From positions 28,988 to 92,987 of the IMG/VR virus record IMGVR_UViG_3300031521_000034: a stretch of 64,000 nt of DNA; one strand, 5' to 3'. Below, piece after piece: positions 19,052-28,432 of the stretch. Both the position numbers and the translations under genes were made by a program. The notes below the pieces were generated by a model, which was given only the letters and a program-made list of their open reading frames with translations, was not told where the DNA came from and made no database searches. The first letter of the stretch is position 1. Every line of letters starts with the position of its first letter. This DNA is from a virus.

Positions 19052-20296
19052 ATGTACAAACTGGTTTCGGCAGTGGGCAAGTACGCCGACCAAAAGTCAC
19101 GCTGGGAGAAGGTCGATGTCTCAGCAATGTCTCTTGCCACAATCTATCAAACATTCGACAAACTCTTTGCAATTGTCTATAACGATGTGCTCGAGCAGAA
19201 CATCAATTTCGACTTCGATAGCATCAAGGCAACCTGCTATTACTCGACTCTGACACCTGATCAGTACTTCGCATCTATCGGTGCTAAGGCATTAGTTGGT
19301 ACTGATCAATACCCGTCTTTGAAGTTTGGCTATGTGAAATACAACGATGTATTTCAAGCCGGCTTTGACGTAACGCCCATTTATCCTGATGCATCGGCTA
19401 CGGCACAGCTACCTGGTTCGGAGAAGACAGCAATTGTCCTGACCAAGAGTGGAGTCGACTATGCCAGCATCTATAACAACTGTTTGTTCAGCGTGAATGG
19501 GTATTTGCATCTGTCTGACTATGATACTAACGGTGTCTATGTCATGGATGCCAATAAGACTCGCAGAACTTCGAGTATGAATGCCTTGGGTATCTACAGC
19601 TTCAAGGATGTGGGTACTATCAAGCAGATTCCCATTACTGAGAATATGGTGCAAAAGCAAGATGCCAATGTACCCTACTCCACCAGAGCTTACATCGCTC
19701 TGAGTGAAGACATCGGTGACAGGACAGTGGCAGTCAGTATCGGTGGATATCTGCATCTGTGTGACAGCAATACCATCAGGCAGGTAAGCGAACGACTCAT
19801 CTCTTTTGAATTCCTCAACATCCCTTTGTATGAGCGGATTCTGGAATCCATCGGTAAGCTTGATATCTTGAGTCTGGGTCTGACCGATTACACGTACAAG
19901 AATCCTGCACTGGTTGATCGTGCTGAAGTGCTATCCGACGATGTGCTCAAGAAGTACATGACACTCTCCCAAAGCTTTGTCATTCTCATCGACAATGCCG
20001 ACATCTATACCGGGAAAGAGTTTGTGGAGATCACTCCATTCTCTGGCAACTACTTTACTGTAGGCAAGCCCAATAAGCCTTTGGTAGGGGATCGTGGCAA
20101 GATGCTGGAGTACTGGGCTCAGTATGAAGATGGGATCTATTGCCTCTCCACCAGAAGCTGTGCGCGTAACAACTTCCTGTTCAGAACTGGCATGGCAAAC
20201 TCCATGAAGGGTCTGAGCGATCAGCGTGTACCGACTGATGAGCAACAAAAGCCTGGCGCACACTTTCTTCTTATTGCAACCGATATTGCTGCATAA
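19052..20296 (+). CDS. Virion-type protein of unknown function
   Basis: A 414-residue protein; GAGGT lies 7 bases before the ATG. The sequence is mixed and aromatic-rich with no membrane segment or catalytic motif. A short internal repeat is visible: GYLHLSDYDTNGVYV in the first half and GGYLHLCDSNTIRQV in the second, each after a strand rich in Ile and Ser, suggesting two copies of a beta domain. It stands alone on the plus strand between the fibre block and the gp46-like gene and ends in a hairpin. Its position suggests a tail or baseplate part. Family not recognised. Confidence 0.55.
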   Translation: MYKLVSAVGKYADQKSRWEKVDVSAMSLATIYQTFDKLFAIVYNDVLEQNINFDFDSIKATCYYSTLTPDQYFASIGAKALVGTDQYPSLKFGYVKYNDVFQAGFDVTPIYPDASATAQLPGSEKTAIVLTKSGVDYASIYNNCLFSVNGYLHLSDYDTNGVYVMDANKTRRTSSMNALGIYSFKDVGTIKQIPITENMVQKQDANVPYSTRAYIALSEDIGDRTVAVSIGGYLHLCDSNTIRQVSERLISFEFLNIPLYERILESIGKLDILSLGLTDYTYKNPALVDRAEVLSDDVLKKYMTLSQSFVILIDNADIYTGKEFVEITPFSGNYFTVGKPNKPLVGDRGKMLEYWAQYEDGIYCLSTRSCARNNFLFRTGMANSMKGLSDQRVPTDEQQKPGAHFLLIATDIAA

Positions 20297-20308
20297 CGGC
20301 ATAAAGCA

Positions 20309-20342
20309 CACTACTAAACGGGAGTGACCCCGTTTAGTAGTG
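20309..20342. terminator. Bidirectional hairpin between convergent genes
   Basis: A perfect 14 bp stem (20309-20322 with 20329-20342) around a 6-base loop, 12 bases past one stop and 18 bases from the other. Confidence 0.8.
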
Positions 20343-20359
20343 TTTACCGCATTTGCTGC

Positions 20360-22861
20360 TCAGGTGAAGGAAACGTGTTCGTTATACTTCGGAGGTAAAA
20401 CAATGTTGTCTTCTGTCAATGCACAAACTTCCACATCTGACAAAGCACCATACTGCGAAAAATCATGACTCACCATAAACATCTGGCTAAAGGACATCTG
20501 AGTCATCATCATCTTGATCAGATCCACACTGGATCTGCGATGGGAGCTATCTAACGCTGAGGCAAATTCATCAAGGTAGAGCGGAACATCCGCCAAGCCA
20601 AGATATTGCAATGCAACAACCCTGAAAACGAGATTGACGATCTCTTTCATTCCGCGACTACCGACAACTACGTCAGGAACGGGTCTATTGCTGGCTTCTG
20701 AAATAAGCGGAAACTTGTAATCAAGATCCACACTACCTTCACTGTTCAATCCACATGGTACTACCTCAAGCGGATAACTCCATGTCTTTCCTATAAGATG
20801 GTTCATCTTTGCTACAAAAACTTTTATGAACCCCAACATCCCTTCAGCGATCAAACCTTCTGTGGGAGAAAGAGCCGCCAGCACGGCTTTGAACTCTTCG
20901 ACTTTGCTGGTGAGACCTTCAATCTGTCTCTGAAGATCTCTGACAATACCAGCTTGCATTCTGATATCGTTGAGCTCTTTCTCTTTCATACCCAGAGTGA
21001 TCTGGTGACGCTTAATACAGCCCTCAATGATCGTCTGACGTATCGAGTGGATAGTTTCATCCACATTCTTCTCACGTTCAGTACAGATCGCTACAGCTTC
21101 CTCCAAAGCCTTTTGAGTTCCATACCAACTTTCGATATAGAACTTGTAACGCTTGAGCTTATCCTGAACAGCAACCAAATCCTGAGTGAGGTTGGAGATG
21201 CGGTCTTCAAGTTCATCATGCTTCTTGATAACCTGCGTCGTGTTTTGCAGGTCGGAGTTAGCAATGATAGCCAGCTCAGCGCTGATTTTCTCAAGATGAA
21301 TCTCATGCTCTCTTGCTTCACATTCGAGCCAGAGGTCATGCCTCAAATGCTGCAGTTCAGATCCGATAGATTGAGGATCGTTGCGATACACATTCTTGGC
21401 CGACAGATACTTCCAGAACGGCCCGAAGTTAGGCCATGCCTGCATGTACCTATTGATCTCACTTTGAGCGAACAGGATGGCTGTAACGCGATTATGCTCA
21501 GTGCGGATAGAGTTGATCTCAGTTCCAATCTTCTCTTTTGCAGCAAGGATTGAAGAGAGCTTGATCTTGGCATCCTCGTATGTCTTGGCAGAATAGCCAG
21601 GAATCCATCTGTGTGCACATTTCGGGCATTCAGTCTCACCACCATCTTTTTGATGTTCCATATGCAGGATCTGATCTTTGACTTTTCGTTCATCGTCAAG
21701 GATCATCTTGCTCGTGAGGTCTCGAGCAGCCATCTTCTCGACAAGAGCACGCTCAACCTCGGATGTAGCTGTCCGGTCAGGGTCAGCAATCAATCGAGAA
21801 GAGTATTCCAAGAAGCCATCGTGCATCTGGTCAAATGCATCCAGTCTTTGCTTGGCATCAGCAATACCGGAATCAAATGGGATACTGATTACCCGTGAGC
21901 TCAGAGTGGAAGCGATCAACTTCTTAAGTGCTTCACTGCGGGTTTGCAAATCCCCCACATTTGTAGCCGATGCACTCATTGCCCTACGGTGTTCAGAACG
22001 CATCTCTTCAATACGCTCAACTGCTTCCTTGATCTTCGTCTTGAGAATAACCTGCGCTTCTTCAAGCCTGGCGTACATTTGCTCAGCTTCACCAATGTTA
22101 GTAAACAACCTGGTTTTAGCAAAGCTCGCAGCAGTGTCTGCAATGTATGCGATGATCTTTTCGATCTTCTCACTGAGAGTAGCTTCTGCACCAAGCAACT
22201 CATTGTAATCGCCGTGGTCGATACTCTTGTTCTCATAGAGCAGTCGAAGCTCGTTGTTGATGCTGACGACTTCAGCTTCGAGCTTTTCGATATCCTCCGG
22301 CTTAGCAGTCTTGTTGGTTTCAGCCACCAGCCTGTTCTTTGCAATCTTCAATGCACCCAGTGTGTCCCTGTGAGAATCCTTAATGCGATTGTAAAGAGTG
22401 ACTGCGTATGTGTAGTCAGCCACAGATAGCTTGGTAAACCACTCACGACGCTTACCCGTATCCATCTCCGTGAACGGATCAAGGCCTGATAGCAGTTTGT
22501 GGATCTCAGGCGTGATACCAAAGTGCTGCTTCACCAACTCACGCTGAACCGTGACAGTGCCGCCTTCATTGAGGTTCTCTTCATCCTCAGTAATAAAGAA
22601 GTGCTTGATATCTTTACCAAACCTGCTCTCCAGTCGATACGTCTTGCCGCGATGTTCAATCACAACAATTTTGTATCCGCCTTTCGAATAGTTTGACTGG
22701 TGAGCAGGAAGCGGTGAGAGCTCTTCCAGAAGAGACGACTTACCAGAACCATTTTTACCCAGGATGAGTTGGTAGGGTTGACTGAAATCAATCTTGATCT
22801 TAGTCGAACCACTGATTGCCATTCTCTCGTATCCTGAGAGTTCGATACTCAATAATTTCAT
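20360..22861 (-). CDS. Rad50/SbcC/T4 gp46-like recombination ATPase
   Basis: An 833-residue SMC-type ATPase that would act with a gp47/Mre11-like nuclease to process DNA ends. Start at ATG 22861, preceded by GGGGAGC. Residues 34-45 carry the Walker A loop GKNGSGKSS. Two long coiled coils (about 170-390 and 430-660) flank a zinc-hook motif ECPKCAHRW near residue 411. The C-terminal lobe has GSRGMKEIVNL (signature-like, about 715) and Walker B YLDEFASALD (about 755). It is longer than T4 gp46 (about 560), close to bacterial Rad50 relatives with a long hook. No nuclease partner lies in this window. Neighbours are virion-type genes on the opposite strand. Confidence 0.85.
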   Translation of the reverse strand: MKLLSIELSGYERMAISGSTKIKIDFSQPYQLILGKNGSGKSSLLEELSPLPAHQSNYSKGGYKIVVIEHRGKTYRLESRFGKDIKHFFITEDEENLNEGGTVTVQRELVKQHFGITPEIHKLLSGLDPFTEMDTGKRREWFTKLSVADYTYAVTLYNRIKDSHRDTLGALKIAKNRLVAETNKTAKPEDIEKLEAEVVSINNELRLLYENKSIDHGDYNELLGAEATLSEKIEKIIAYIADTAASFAKTRLFTNIGEAEQMYARLEEAQVILKTKIKEAVERIEEMRSEHRRAMSASATNVGDLQTRSEALKKLIASTLSSRVISIPFDSGIADAKQRLDAFDQMHDGFLEYSSRLIADPDRTATSEVERALVEKMAARDLTSKMILDDERKVKDQILHMEHQKDGGETECPKCAHRWIPGYSAKTYEDAKIKLSSILAAKEKIGTEINSIRTEHNRVTAILFAQSEINRYMQAWPNFGPFWKYLSAKNVYRNDPQSIGSELQHLRHDLWLECEAREHEIHLEKISAELAIIANSDLQNTTQVIKKHDELEDRISNLTQDLVAVQDKLKRYKFYIESWYGTQKALEEAVAICTEREKNVDETIHSIRQTIIEGCIKRHQITLGMKEKELNDIRMQAGIVRDLQRQIEGLTSKVEEFKAVLAALSPTEGLIAEGMLGFIKVFVAKMNHLIGKTWSYPLEVVPCGLNSEGSVDLDYKFPLISEASNRPVPDVVVGSRGMKEIVNLVFRVVALQYLGLADVPLYLDEFASALDSSHRRSSVDLIKMMMTQMSFSQMFMVSHDFSQYGALSDVEVCALTEDNIVLPPKYNEHVSFT

Positions 22862-22915
22862 GATGCTCCCCAATACCTCTAATGTCCTATCATAAAGAAT
22901 AGGTGGATATATAAA
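22862..22915. promoter_or_regulatory. Divergent intergenic region
   Basis: 54 bases separate the gp46-like gene (-) from the spike-like gene (+). It contains GGGGAGC for the former and AGGTGG for the latter. No clear promoter motif was found. Confidence 0.35.
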
Positions 22916-23899
22916 ATGCCTAAAATGAGTCAGTTGACGCCGGTCTCCATCGGTATCGTGGCTGCCAACAAGCCTCTTGATTCCATGGAGATCGAGGTAA
23001 CATTGACGGAACAGTTCCCCATGATGGATGGCGAAATCACCGACAATGCAGAAACCAAGATCAATTCATCGCAGGATGCCGATGGCAAGGCCTATCAAAC
23101 GAGCACCACGACGTCTTTGAGCGTCAAAGCTAAGTGGTTACCTATCGGCGACTCTCAACGTCTCACAGCCCCTGACGTACGCCGTGGTGAGAAAGTAGAC
23201 GTCTATCAGTTTGCTGATACCGATAAGTACTACTGGACTACCAGAGGAATAGGTTCTAAGCTTCGTAAGCTGGAGACAGTTATCTGGGGTTTCAGTGGTA
23301 CTAAGGATGAGAGCGCTAATGTGGATGATGATAACTTCTACTACATAGAAGTGTCAACCCACAAAAAGCACATCCACATCCATACCACAGTAGCGAATGG
23401 TGAACCATTTGGCTACGATATCCAGCTCAATACGGATCAAGGCTTTCTTCAGATCCAGGATGATATCGGTAACTTCATCAATATGAACTCTCAAACACAC
23501 GAGTTCACATTGCAGAACATGGATGGATCGTTTGCCAATATCAAGGCTGAGAATGTTCATGTTCATGCTGTGCAAGATATGAAGTTCACAGCAGGAGGTA
23601 ACATCAGTTTTGAAGCAGGTAGCAACTTTGATTCTAAGGCCGGTGGTTCTACCAGCATAGTCTCTGGTAGCAGCAATACCGTTACTGGAAGTAGTAACAC
23701 CATCAATGGTCCTACAACCATTAATGGGACTGCTACAGTTAGTGGAGCTGCTGCAATGATGGCTGGGCTGTCTGTGACAGGTATGTCCAACATGGGCGGT
23801 GGTGGTAAATTCACTGGTACTCTTACTGGTAATGGCAACATTATCACGACGGGTAACATTGTGGCTACTGGTACAGTCTCTGGTACGAATATCAACTAA
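22916..23899 (+). CDS. Baseplate spike / gpV-like protein
   Basis: A 327-residue protein with the layout of a tail spike that pierces the outer membrane. The N-terminal half is beta-rich; LTAPDVRRGEKVDVYQFAD fits the OB-fold (gp5/gpV) region. After residue about 150 it has short regular repeats (HVHAVQDMKFTAGG, GSSNTVTGSSNTINGPTTIN) that read as a beta-helix, then glycine-rich GNGNIITTGNIVATG to the end. T4 gp5 and P2 gpV spikes are built the same way. AGGTGG lies 8 bases before the ATG. It stands alone on the plus strand and ends in a hairpin. Confidence 0.65.
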   Translation: MPKMSQLTPVSIGIVAANKPLDSMEIEVTLTEQFPMMDGEITDNAETKINSSQDADGKAYQTSTTTSLSVKAKWLPIGDSQRLTAPDVRRGEKVDVYQFADTDKYYWTTRGIGSKLRKLETVIWGFSGTKDESANVDDDNFYYIEVSTHKKHIHIHTTVANGEPFGYDIQLNTDQGFLQIQDDIGNFINMNSQTHEFTLQNMDGSFANIKAENVHVHAVQDMKFTAGGNISFEAGSNFDSKAGGSTSIVSGSSNTVTGSSNTINGPTTINGTATVSGAAAMMAGLSVTGMSNMGGGGKFTGTLTGNGNIITTGNIVATGTVSGTNIN

Positions 23900-23906
23900 G
23901 CGACAT

Positions 23907-23943
23907 ATATCCCACACACTGGTTTGTCCAGTGTGTGGGATAT
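23907..23943. terminator. Bidirectional hairpin between convergent genes
   Basis: A perfect 16 bp stem (23907-23922 with 23928-23943) around a 5-base loop. The right arm overlaps the region just past the minus-strand stop. Confidence 0.8.
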
Positions 23944-23947
23944 GCCA

Positions 23948-24604
23948 TTACTTCACTTTGATGGTTCCATCTTGCAACACCAAGCTAGCATTGCTGGTGA
24001 TGAACTTCTCCAAGGCAGCCAGTCGCTCAGCCAACCTATCGCGCTCTGCTTCAGCGGCAATACGCTTGCTATACTCGGTCTGGCTCTGAGTGCGAGCCAG
24101 GTCTCTTTGTGCTTGCAAAGACTTATGAGTCTCGTATGCCACACAAGTAGTTTCCGAATAGGTCACAGTCCGAACACTTGCCGAGATACCAGCAGCATCC
24201 ATAACCGCAGCAACCAATTCACCCTTGAGGTATGTCAGATCCATGTTCTGGGGCACCTGACCCAGCAACACTGAAAGAGCGACGGCGTTATAAGGAACAC
24301 CCGAGGTGTCCGGATAACTGGAGATGTAGCTGCTCGGAACATAAAGCAGATCTCCCTTGGAAGATTGCAATGTGATGATACAGACGCCATTGTCGTAGTC
24401 TGTATTGTAGTCGCTCTCTTGCAAACCATTCGCTGTGTAGTAATCCGCCACCACATCAACGCCAGAAGCCAAAAGCTCCTTGAACGTACGCACGGCATTG
24501 CACGTGTACCTGAGACCCGATACGACTTTAGTGTCGAATGGAGTAACAAGTGCGTAAACACCAGAAGCGTTGATGGGAGGGATCATGCTCACGCCTGTTC
24601 CCAT
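23948..24604 (-). CDS. Unknown protein with C-terminal coiled coil
   Basis: A 218-residue protein: a beta-rich N-terminal 130 residues, then a charged helix at about 155-200 (AQRDLARTQSQTEYSKRIAA, continuing to ALEKF) that reads as a coiled coil, and a short end (LVLQDGTIKVK). GGAGGGAT precedes the ATG. It is cotranscribed with the gene before it, 20 bases away. A helical trimeric stalk would suit a tail component, but I do not recognise the family. Confidence 0.5.
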   Translation of the reverse strand: MGTGVSMIPPINASGVYALVTPFDTKVVSGLRYTCNAVRTFKELLASGVDVVADYYTANGLQESDYNTDYDNGVCIITLQSSKGDLLYVPSSYISSYPDTSGVPYNAVALSVLLGQVPQNMDLTYLKGELVAAVMDAAGISASVRTVTYSETTCVAYETHKSLQAQRDLARTQSQTEYSKRIAAEAERDRLAERLAALEKFITSNASLVLQDGTIKVK

Positions 24605-24624
24605 GACTTATCCCTCCCTGTAGT

Positions 24625-25929
24625 TTAGATCTTCAGCGTGTTGCCAAAGTTGAACTTGGCCAGAGCCAGGTATTGGATCTTGTTGATGTTCATGGCAAGG
24701 AACACCATCTTGTTTCTGACCACCCGCGTGAAGCCAGCCGGAACTTGAGAGACTGCCGTCAGGTCTTCAGCTCTCTGCAAAAGTGTAGCCAGTGCAACAG
24801 CCCATTCCTGGGTGGTGGCACTCATCCGGTTGAAGTCAGTGCTGGATGTCGGCACAGCGATGTAGTCAGGATAGTAATCCGTGACGTAGAACTTGCTGTT
24901 GCGGTTATCCGGACCACCACAAATCGCCAGGATCAACGACTTGTAGTTATGCGACATCATTTCCAGGTAGGAGGAAATGTGGGTATCGCCATAGTCCGAA
25001 CACACAGCTTCTACAGCACTGAAAACTTTCTTAACTTGCACGACCGGGGAATAGATTCCCGATTGCAGCGTTTTGTCAGGGATGGCCATTGTGTCATAGA
25101 ACGGGACGATGACGAACTCAGTTCTTTTGAAGAGGTCCGGGAGAATCTTGACCCACTCATCCCTTGTATGGCTAGAGTTAGCCAGAATGTAGTCAACGAT
25201 GGCATCGCGAATCGAGTCATCATTGTTACCATATGTTCCATAGATCACCACTCCGAATTGCGCGGCTATGTAGTCGCTGGTTTTGTTGGGGTTGTGGTAG
25301 TCATAAGACTCCACTTGCAGGTAGGTTTCTGGATGACCGTTCTTGACGGACTGCATCTGGTTCACCATCCAGGTCGGTGTCACGGCTTCAAGAGCCGCAT
25401 CGACCTTGTCACCGGCCAGGAAGAAATTGTCGACAGGTGTGAATGGAGGCACAACGATGATGCTGTATTCATCGTACTGGGCCTGGAAGCTATCGTCCGA
25501 GAACCAGATTTTGAAGAAATCATCTGAGCCTGCAGGATTCCACGAAACCCACTCGGGAGCCCAGTGCTCGCCTTGTTGCACCATCTCGCCGCAATCTACA
25601 TTTTCGTAGGAGCTGCCGACAAGTGCAACAAGTGTATTGAGGAAAAGCGCCCTATCTGATGTATTGGAGAGGTCGTTTATTCCGGTGTATACTGCACCTG
25701 CTACAGCAAAGGTGCTCTTTTGATTGGCATCAGAGACCGGGACCATCGATCCATCCGACAAACTCGAGAAGGTGAGCAGCTGGATGTTCGGGTACGAGGC
25801 TGAGATGTATGCGCCTTGTTCTTTTGTGAAAGTGGCAGAAAAGGTAGACAGCTCTCCGATGGCGGACTTCACGCCTACGGTATTGTCCACCAGACCCGAC
25901 ACCACTATAAACCCCTTGAGAGAGTACAT
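24625..25929 (-). CDS. Virion-type protein of unknown function
   Basis: A 434-residue protein with AGGGACA upstream of the ATG. The N-terminus (LKGFIVVSGLVDNTVGVKSA) and much of the chain are beta-rich, with many Ser, Thr, Val and aromatic residues and no membrane segment. The end (FLAMNINKIQYLALAKFNFG) is hydrophobic. There is no catalytic motif. It forms a two-gene minus-strand unit with the coiled-coil protein downstream. Length and composition would suit a tail sheath or baseplate component, but neither is supported by a motif that I can name. Confidence 0.5.
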   Translation of the reverse strand: MYSLKGFIVVSGLVDNTVGVKSAIGELSTFSATFTKEQGAYISASYPNIQLLTFSSLSDGSMVPVSDANQKSTFAVAGAVYTGINDLSNTSDRALFLNTLVALVGSSYENVDCGEMVQQGEHWAPEWVSWNPAGSDDFFKIWFSDDSFQAQYDEYSIIVVPPFTPVDNFFLAGDKVDAALEAVTPTWMVNQMQSVKNGHPETYLQVESYDYHNPNKTSDYIAAQFGVVIYGTYGNNDDSIRDAIVDYILANSSHTRDEWVKILPDLFKRTEFVIVPFYDTMAIPDKTLQSGIYSPVVQVKKVFSAVEAVCSDYGDTHISSYLEMMSHNYKSLILAICGGPDNRNSKFYVTDYYPDYIAVPTSSTDFNRMSATTQEWAVALATLLQRAEDLTAVSQVPAGFTRVVRNKMVFLAMNINKIQYLALAKFNFGNTLKI

Positions 25930-26016
25930 GGTAGATGTCCCTATTGCAATTTGTCTGATTGAGGAGATAATGCTGGATTAGACATACGATTTATCATTCA
26001 CACGGGAGAGAACCAG
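25930..26016. promoter_or_regulatory. Divergent intergenic region
   Basis: 87 bases between divergent genes; a GGGAGAG ribosome site ends it on the plus side. No reliable promoter hexamers were seen. Confidence 0.35.
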
Positions 26017-26427
26017 ATGTATCAGCCCTTTTTGCTCCGCTTGATCTATCCTTTTCTGAAGGAAGCAATCATCGGAAAGAGGAGTCTGAAGTCGGCACTG
26101 GCTAATAACAAAAAGAAAGTCATTGTCCTTGGCTTGGTAATGGCCTCACTCACCATCAATCTGTTTAGCGTCCCGAAAATCATTTCCCTGTCTCTTCTGC
26201 AGTTGCACAATCAGAAACTCATTCAAGAGTACACCAAGACGAAAGCAGACGTAGATCGCCTTGAGAGAGAGAACAAAGAATTGAAGAAGCACTTCGAAGA
26301 TGCCTCTCAGAGCCATAATCCGACTCCAGAGCAGTCCGTACCAACGAATCCGAACACACCCCTACCACCGTTCAACAACGGAGCACTCAATGCCCTGGAT
26401 AATGAAGCCAGGCGTAAAACTCCATAA
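26017..26427 (+). CDS. Second inner-membrane spanin-like protein
   Basis: A 136-residue protein: a basic N-terminus, one membrane segment (about residues 35-58, VIVLGLVMASLTINLF), then a coiled coil (about 68-98, TKADVDRLERENKELKKHF) and a Pro/Asn-rich tail ending at residue 136. This is again i-spanin topology and length (lambda Rz is 153). GGGAGAG precedes the ATG. The downstream gene encodes a possible lipoprotein, as in the first spanin pair at 5984-6913. The membrane-plus-coiled-coil plan is clear; the spanin role is inference. Confidence 0.5.
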   Translation: MYQPFLLRLIYPFLKEAIIGKRSLKSALANNKKKVIVLGLVMASLTINLFSVPKIISLSLLQLHNQKLIQEYTKTKADVDRLERENKELKKHFEDASQSHNPTPEQSVPTNPNTPLPPFNNGALNALDNEARRKTP

Positions 26428-26443
26428 CGCGATGGTCCTAACC

Positions 26444-26842
26444 ATGAAACGATTGTTTTTCTGTAGCGTGTTCTGTGCTTTTGGATGTACGACTACCACG
26501 ATCGTGACGTCGAACTCCATTAGCGCAGAACGCTTTATTCTCACTGGTTCAACTCATGAAACAGTTGAGCCTCCCACCAAACCCAGCATCATCACTCCTG
26601 AGCCTGCACATTCCTCAGAAGTAAAGAGGGTAATTGTAAAAAAAGGATGTGATTCATTTCATACTCCAGTCTTTGGTCCCGAACCACATCTTCCTATCAA
26701 CATAAAGGAAGTCATGGTTAAGAACCCGAGTCGCGGATTGGAGATACTGGCAGCACACATACATGATCAATCTACCTACATTGCTGACATGAAGGCAAAG
26801 ATTTCTGTGGGAGTTAAGGTGCAACAGAAAAGCTGTAAATAG
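26444..26842 (+). CDS. Possible lipoprotein, partner of the second spanin-like gene
   Basis: A 132-residue protein with a short basic start and hydrophobic segment ending CAFGC, which would place a lipidated Cys at about residue 15. The lipobox is poor: Phe at -2 is unusual and there is no Leu at -3. The mature part is rich in Thr, Ser and Pro, including EPPTKPSIITPEP, followed by a charged region. The ATG at 26444 is preferred over the in-frame ATG at 26432, but neither has a good ribosome site, so translation may be coupled to the gene ending at 26427. It could be an Rz1-like lipoprotein or another envelope protein. Confidence 0.4.
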   Translation: MKRLFFCSVFCAFGCTTTTIVTSNSISAERFILTGSTHETVEPPTKPSIITPEPAHSSEVKRVIVKKGCDSFHTPVFGPEPHLPINIKEVMVKNPSRGLEILAAHIHDQSTYIADMKAKISVGVKVQQKSCK

Positions 26843-26890
26843 TTACTCTTTACAGCAATCTCATGTACTGGTGCAACCTAAAGGAATGCG

Positions 26891-28414
26891 ATGTCGGAAG
26901 AATTCATACAAGGTGCAGTGATCTACACCGATGGCGGTTGTCGGGATGGTAATCCCGGCAATGCGGGATGGGGATTGCACGGATACATCTACACGACCGA
27001 GGCTCAGAAACAGGGCACGGGTCTGGACACGCACGTGACCACGTCCAGTGGGTATGTGCAAAAGACCATGTTTGCAAATGGTGAATCGGGAATTGATGGA
27101 GGTGAGCCTATCAATTTGTTGAACAAGGAAGATCTGAGCGCTGTCGAGAATCAAAAGGTTTTCCCTATCAGCTACATCGATGGGTGGGGATCGTTTGGTA
27201 TCCCGGCTACCAACAATGCAGCTGAGCTCATGGCTGCTATCTCAGGCATCACACATCTCGAGCAGTACGATGTCAAGATAGTCTATCTGCTCACCGATAG
27301 CATGTATGTGGTCAATGGGATGACCAAGTATATTGGCAGGATGCGTGAGAACAACTTCATTCGTCCTGACATGTCTGGCCCTATCCCGAATGCTGATCTG
27401 TGGAAAGAGCTCGATCACGTCACCACCGCCTTGCAAAATAGGGGTGTGGTCGTAACCTTCAACTACATCGAAGCTCACGTCGGCCATCTGGGTAACACCA
27501 TTGCAGATAAGCACGCTACTGCTGGTGTGATGATGGCTCGGGATAACAAGACCGAGAACACCATTGAAGTCTCCAAGGCTCAAGGTTACTGGAAGCAGGA
27601 TATCGATAAGCATCCGTTCATTGGCAGTCGTCGTCTGTATTTCAATAGCGACCCTACCACGTTCGATGCTGGCAAGTACTATCTGGGTTCGACTGGCAAG
27701 GACGATGACTCTCTTGGCACTCGTATCGCTGATGGTGCATTTGCATATATCGAACTCAAGAATCCTGACTCTGTTCTGGAATCTGTTCGTGATGCTCAGT
27801 CCAAGGCAGCTGAGGGAATTGACTCTGTGATCATGGCGAGGTTGGATTACATCTACTCCCCCATGAACTACGAGGACTTCATCACCTTTGGTCAGTATGC
27901 ACTGGTTCGTAAGAACCTGTACAGCTTCGATATGTACGGCCTGGATGATCAGCCTGTGACTCGTCAGTACCGGCCTGCTCTTCTGGCATACCGTGCACTG
28001 GAAGAGCTGGCAGGTCTGGAGGATCGTCTTCAGCAGTTCAAGGACAAAGATCCGCTTCTTACCATCACGGATATCACTGGAGAAATCTACGAGTCTGTTG
28101 AGTCGGTGAAAAAGAAGCAGCCCGTGATCAGCAACAAGATCAAGGACAAGTTCATCGTTGGATTTACAGCGTTGGAATTGCCTGTGAAGTACAACGTGAC
28201 CGGGGAAGTGAAAGAAGCGTCAGTGACTTTGACGCTGGGGATGGATCTGCTTGCACGAAACCCGTTGAAGAAACTCGAGTCCCTCAATCCTTCTATCTTC
28301 GTAATCACGTGGAAGGAGTCGGACACGGCTTTCAGATTTGCGACTGTAGTTGTCGCTGGTGAGGATATTGGCATCTGGGCCGGTTCTTACTCGAATCTGA
28401 GGCTGATCAAATAA
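26891..28414 (+). CDS. RNase HI domain protein with long C-terminal extension
   Basis: A 507-residue protein. The first 215 residues are a type I RNase H: YTDGGCRDGNPGNAGWG (residues 10-26, first Asp), AAELMAAI (about 112-119, Glu), LLTDSMYV (about 136-143, Asp) and AHVGHLGNTIADKHA (about 195-209, His and last Asp). All four acidic catalytic residues are present, so it should cut RNA in RNA-DNA hybrids. An insert of about 70 residues lies between the first two motifs. The other 290 residues are unlike any RNase H partner I know. AAAGGAA precedes the ATG. Confidence 0.85.
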   Translation: MSEEFIQGAVIYTDGGCRDGNPGNAGWGLHGYIYTTEAQKQGTGLDTHVTTSSGYVQKTMFANGESGIDGGEPINLLNKEDLSAVENQKVFPISYIDGWGSFGIPATNNAAELMAAISGITHLEQYDVKIVYLLTDSMYVVNGMTKYIGRMRENNFIRPDMSGPIPNADLWKELDHVTTALQNRGVVVTFNYIEAHVGHLGNTIADKHATAGVMMARDNKTENTIEVSKAQGYWKQDIDKHPFIGSRRLYFNSDPTTFDAGKYYLGSTGKDDDSLGTRIADGAFAYIELKNPDSVLESVRDAQSKAAEGIDSVIMARLDYIYSPMNYEDFITFGQYALVRKNLYSFDMYGLDDQPVTRQYRPALLAYRALEELAGLEDRLQQFKDKDPLLTITDITGEIYESVESVKKKQPVISNKIKDKFIVGFTALELPVKYNVTGEVKEASVTLTLGMDLLARNPLKKLESLNPSIFVITWKESDTAFRFATVVVAGEDIGIWAGSYSNLRLIK

Positions 28415-28432
28415 CCCTCTGGAGAACTCATC

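Noticed and set aside
17460-19253. 597-codon plus-strand open frame
   Set aside because: Antisense to the S74 fibre, and it would overlap the start of the next real gene at 19052. The repeats in it mirror the coiled-coil repeats of the fibre.
24673-25527. 284-codon plus-strand open frame
   Set aside because: Antisense to the 434-residue minus-strand gene; Val, His and Arg-rich composition typical of a shadow frame.
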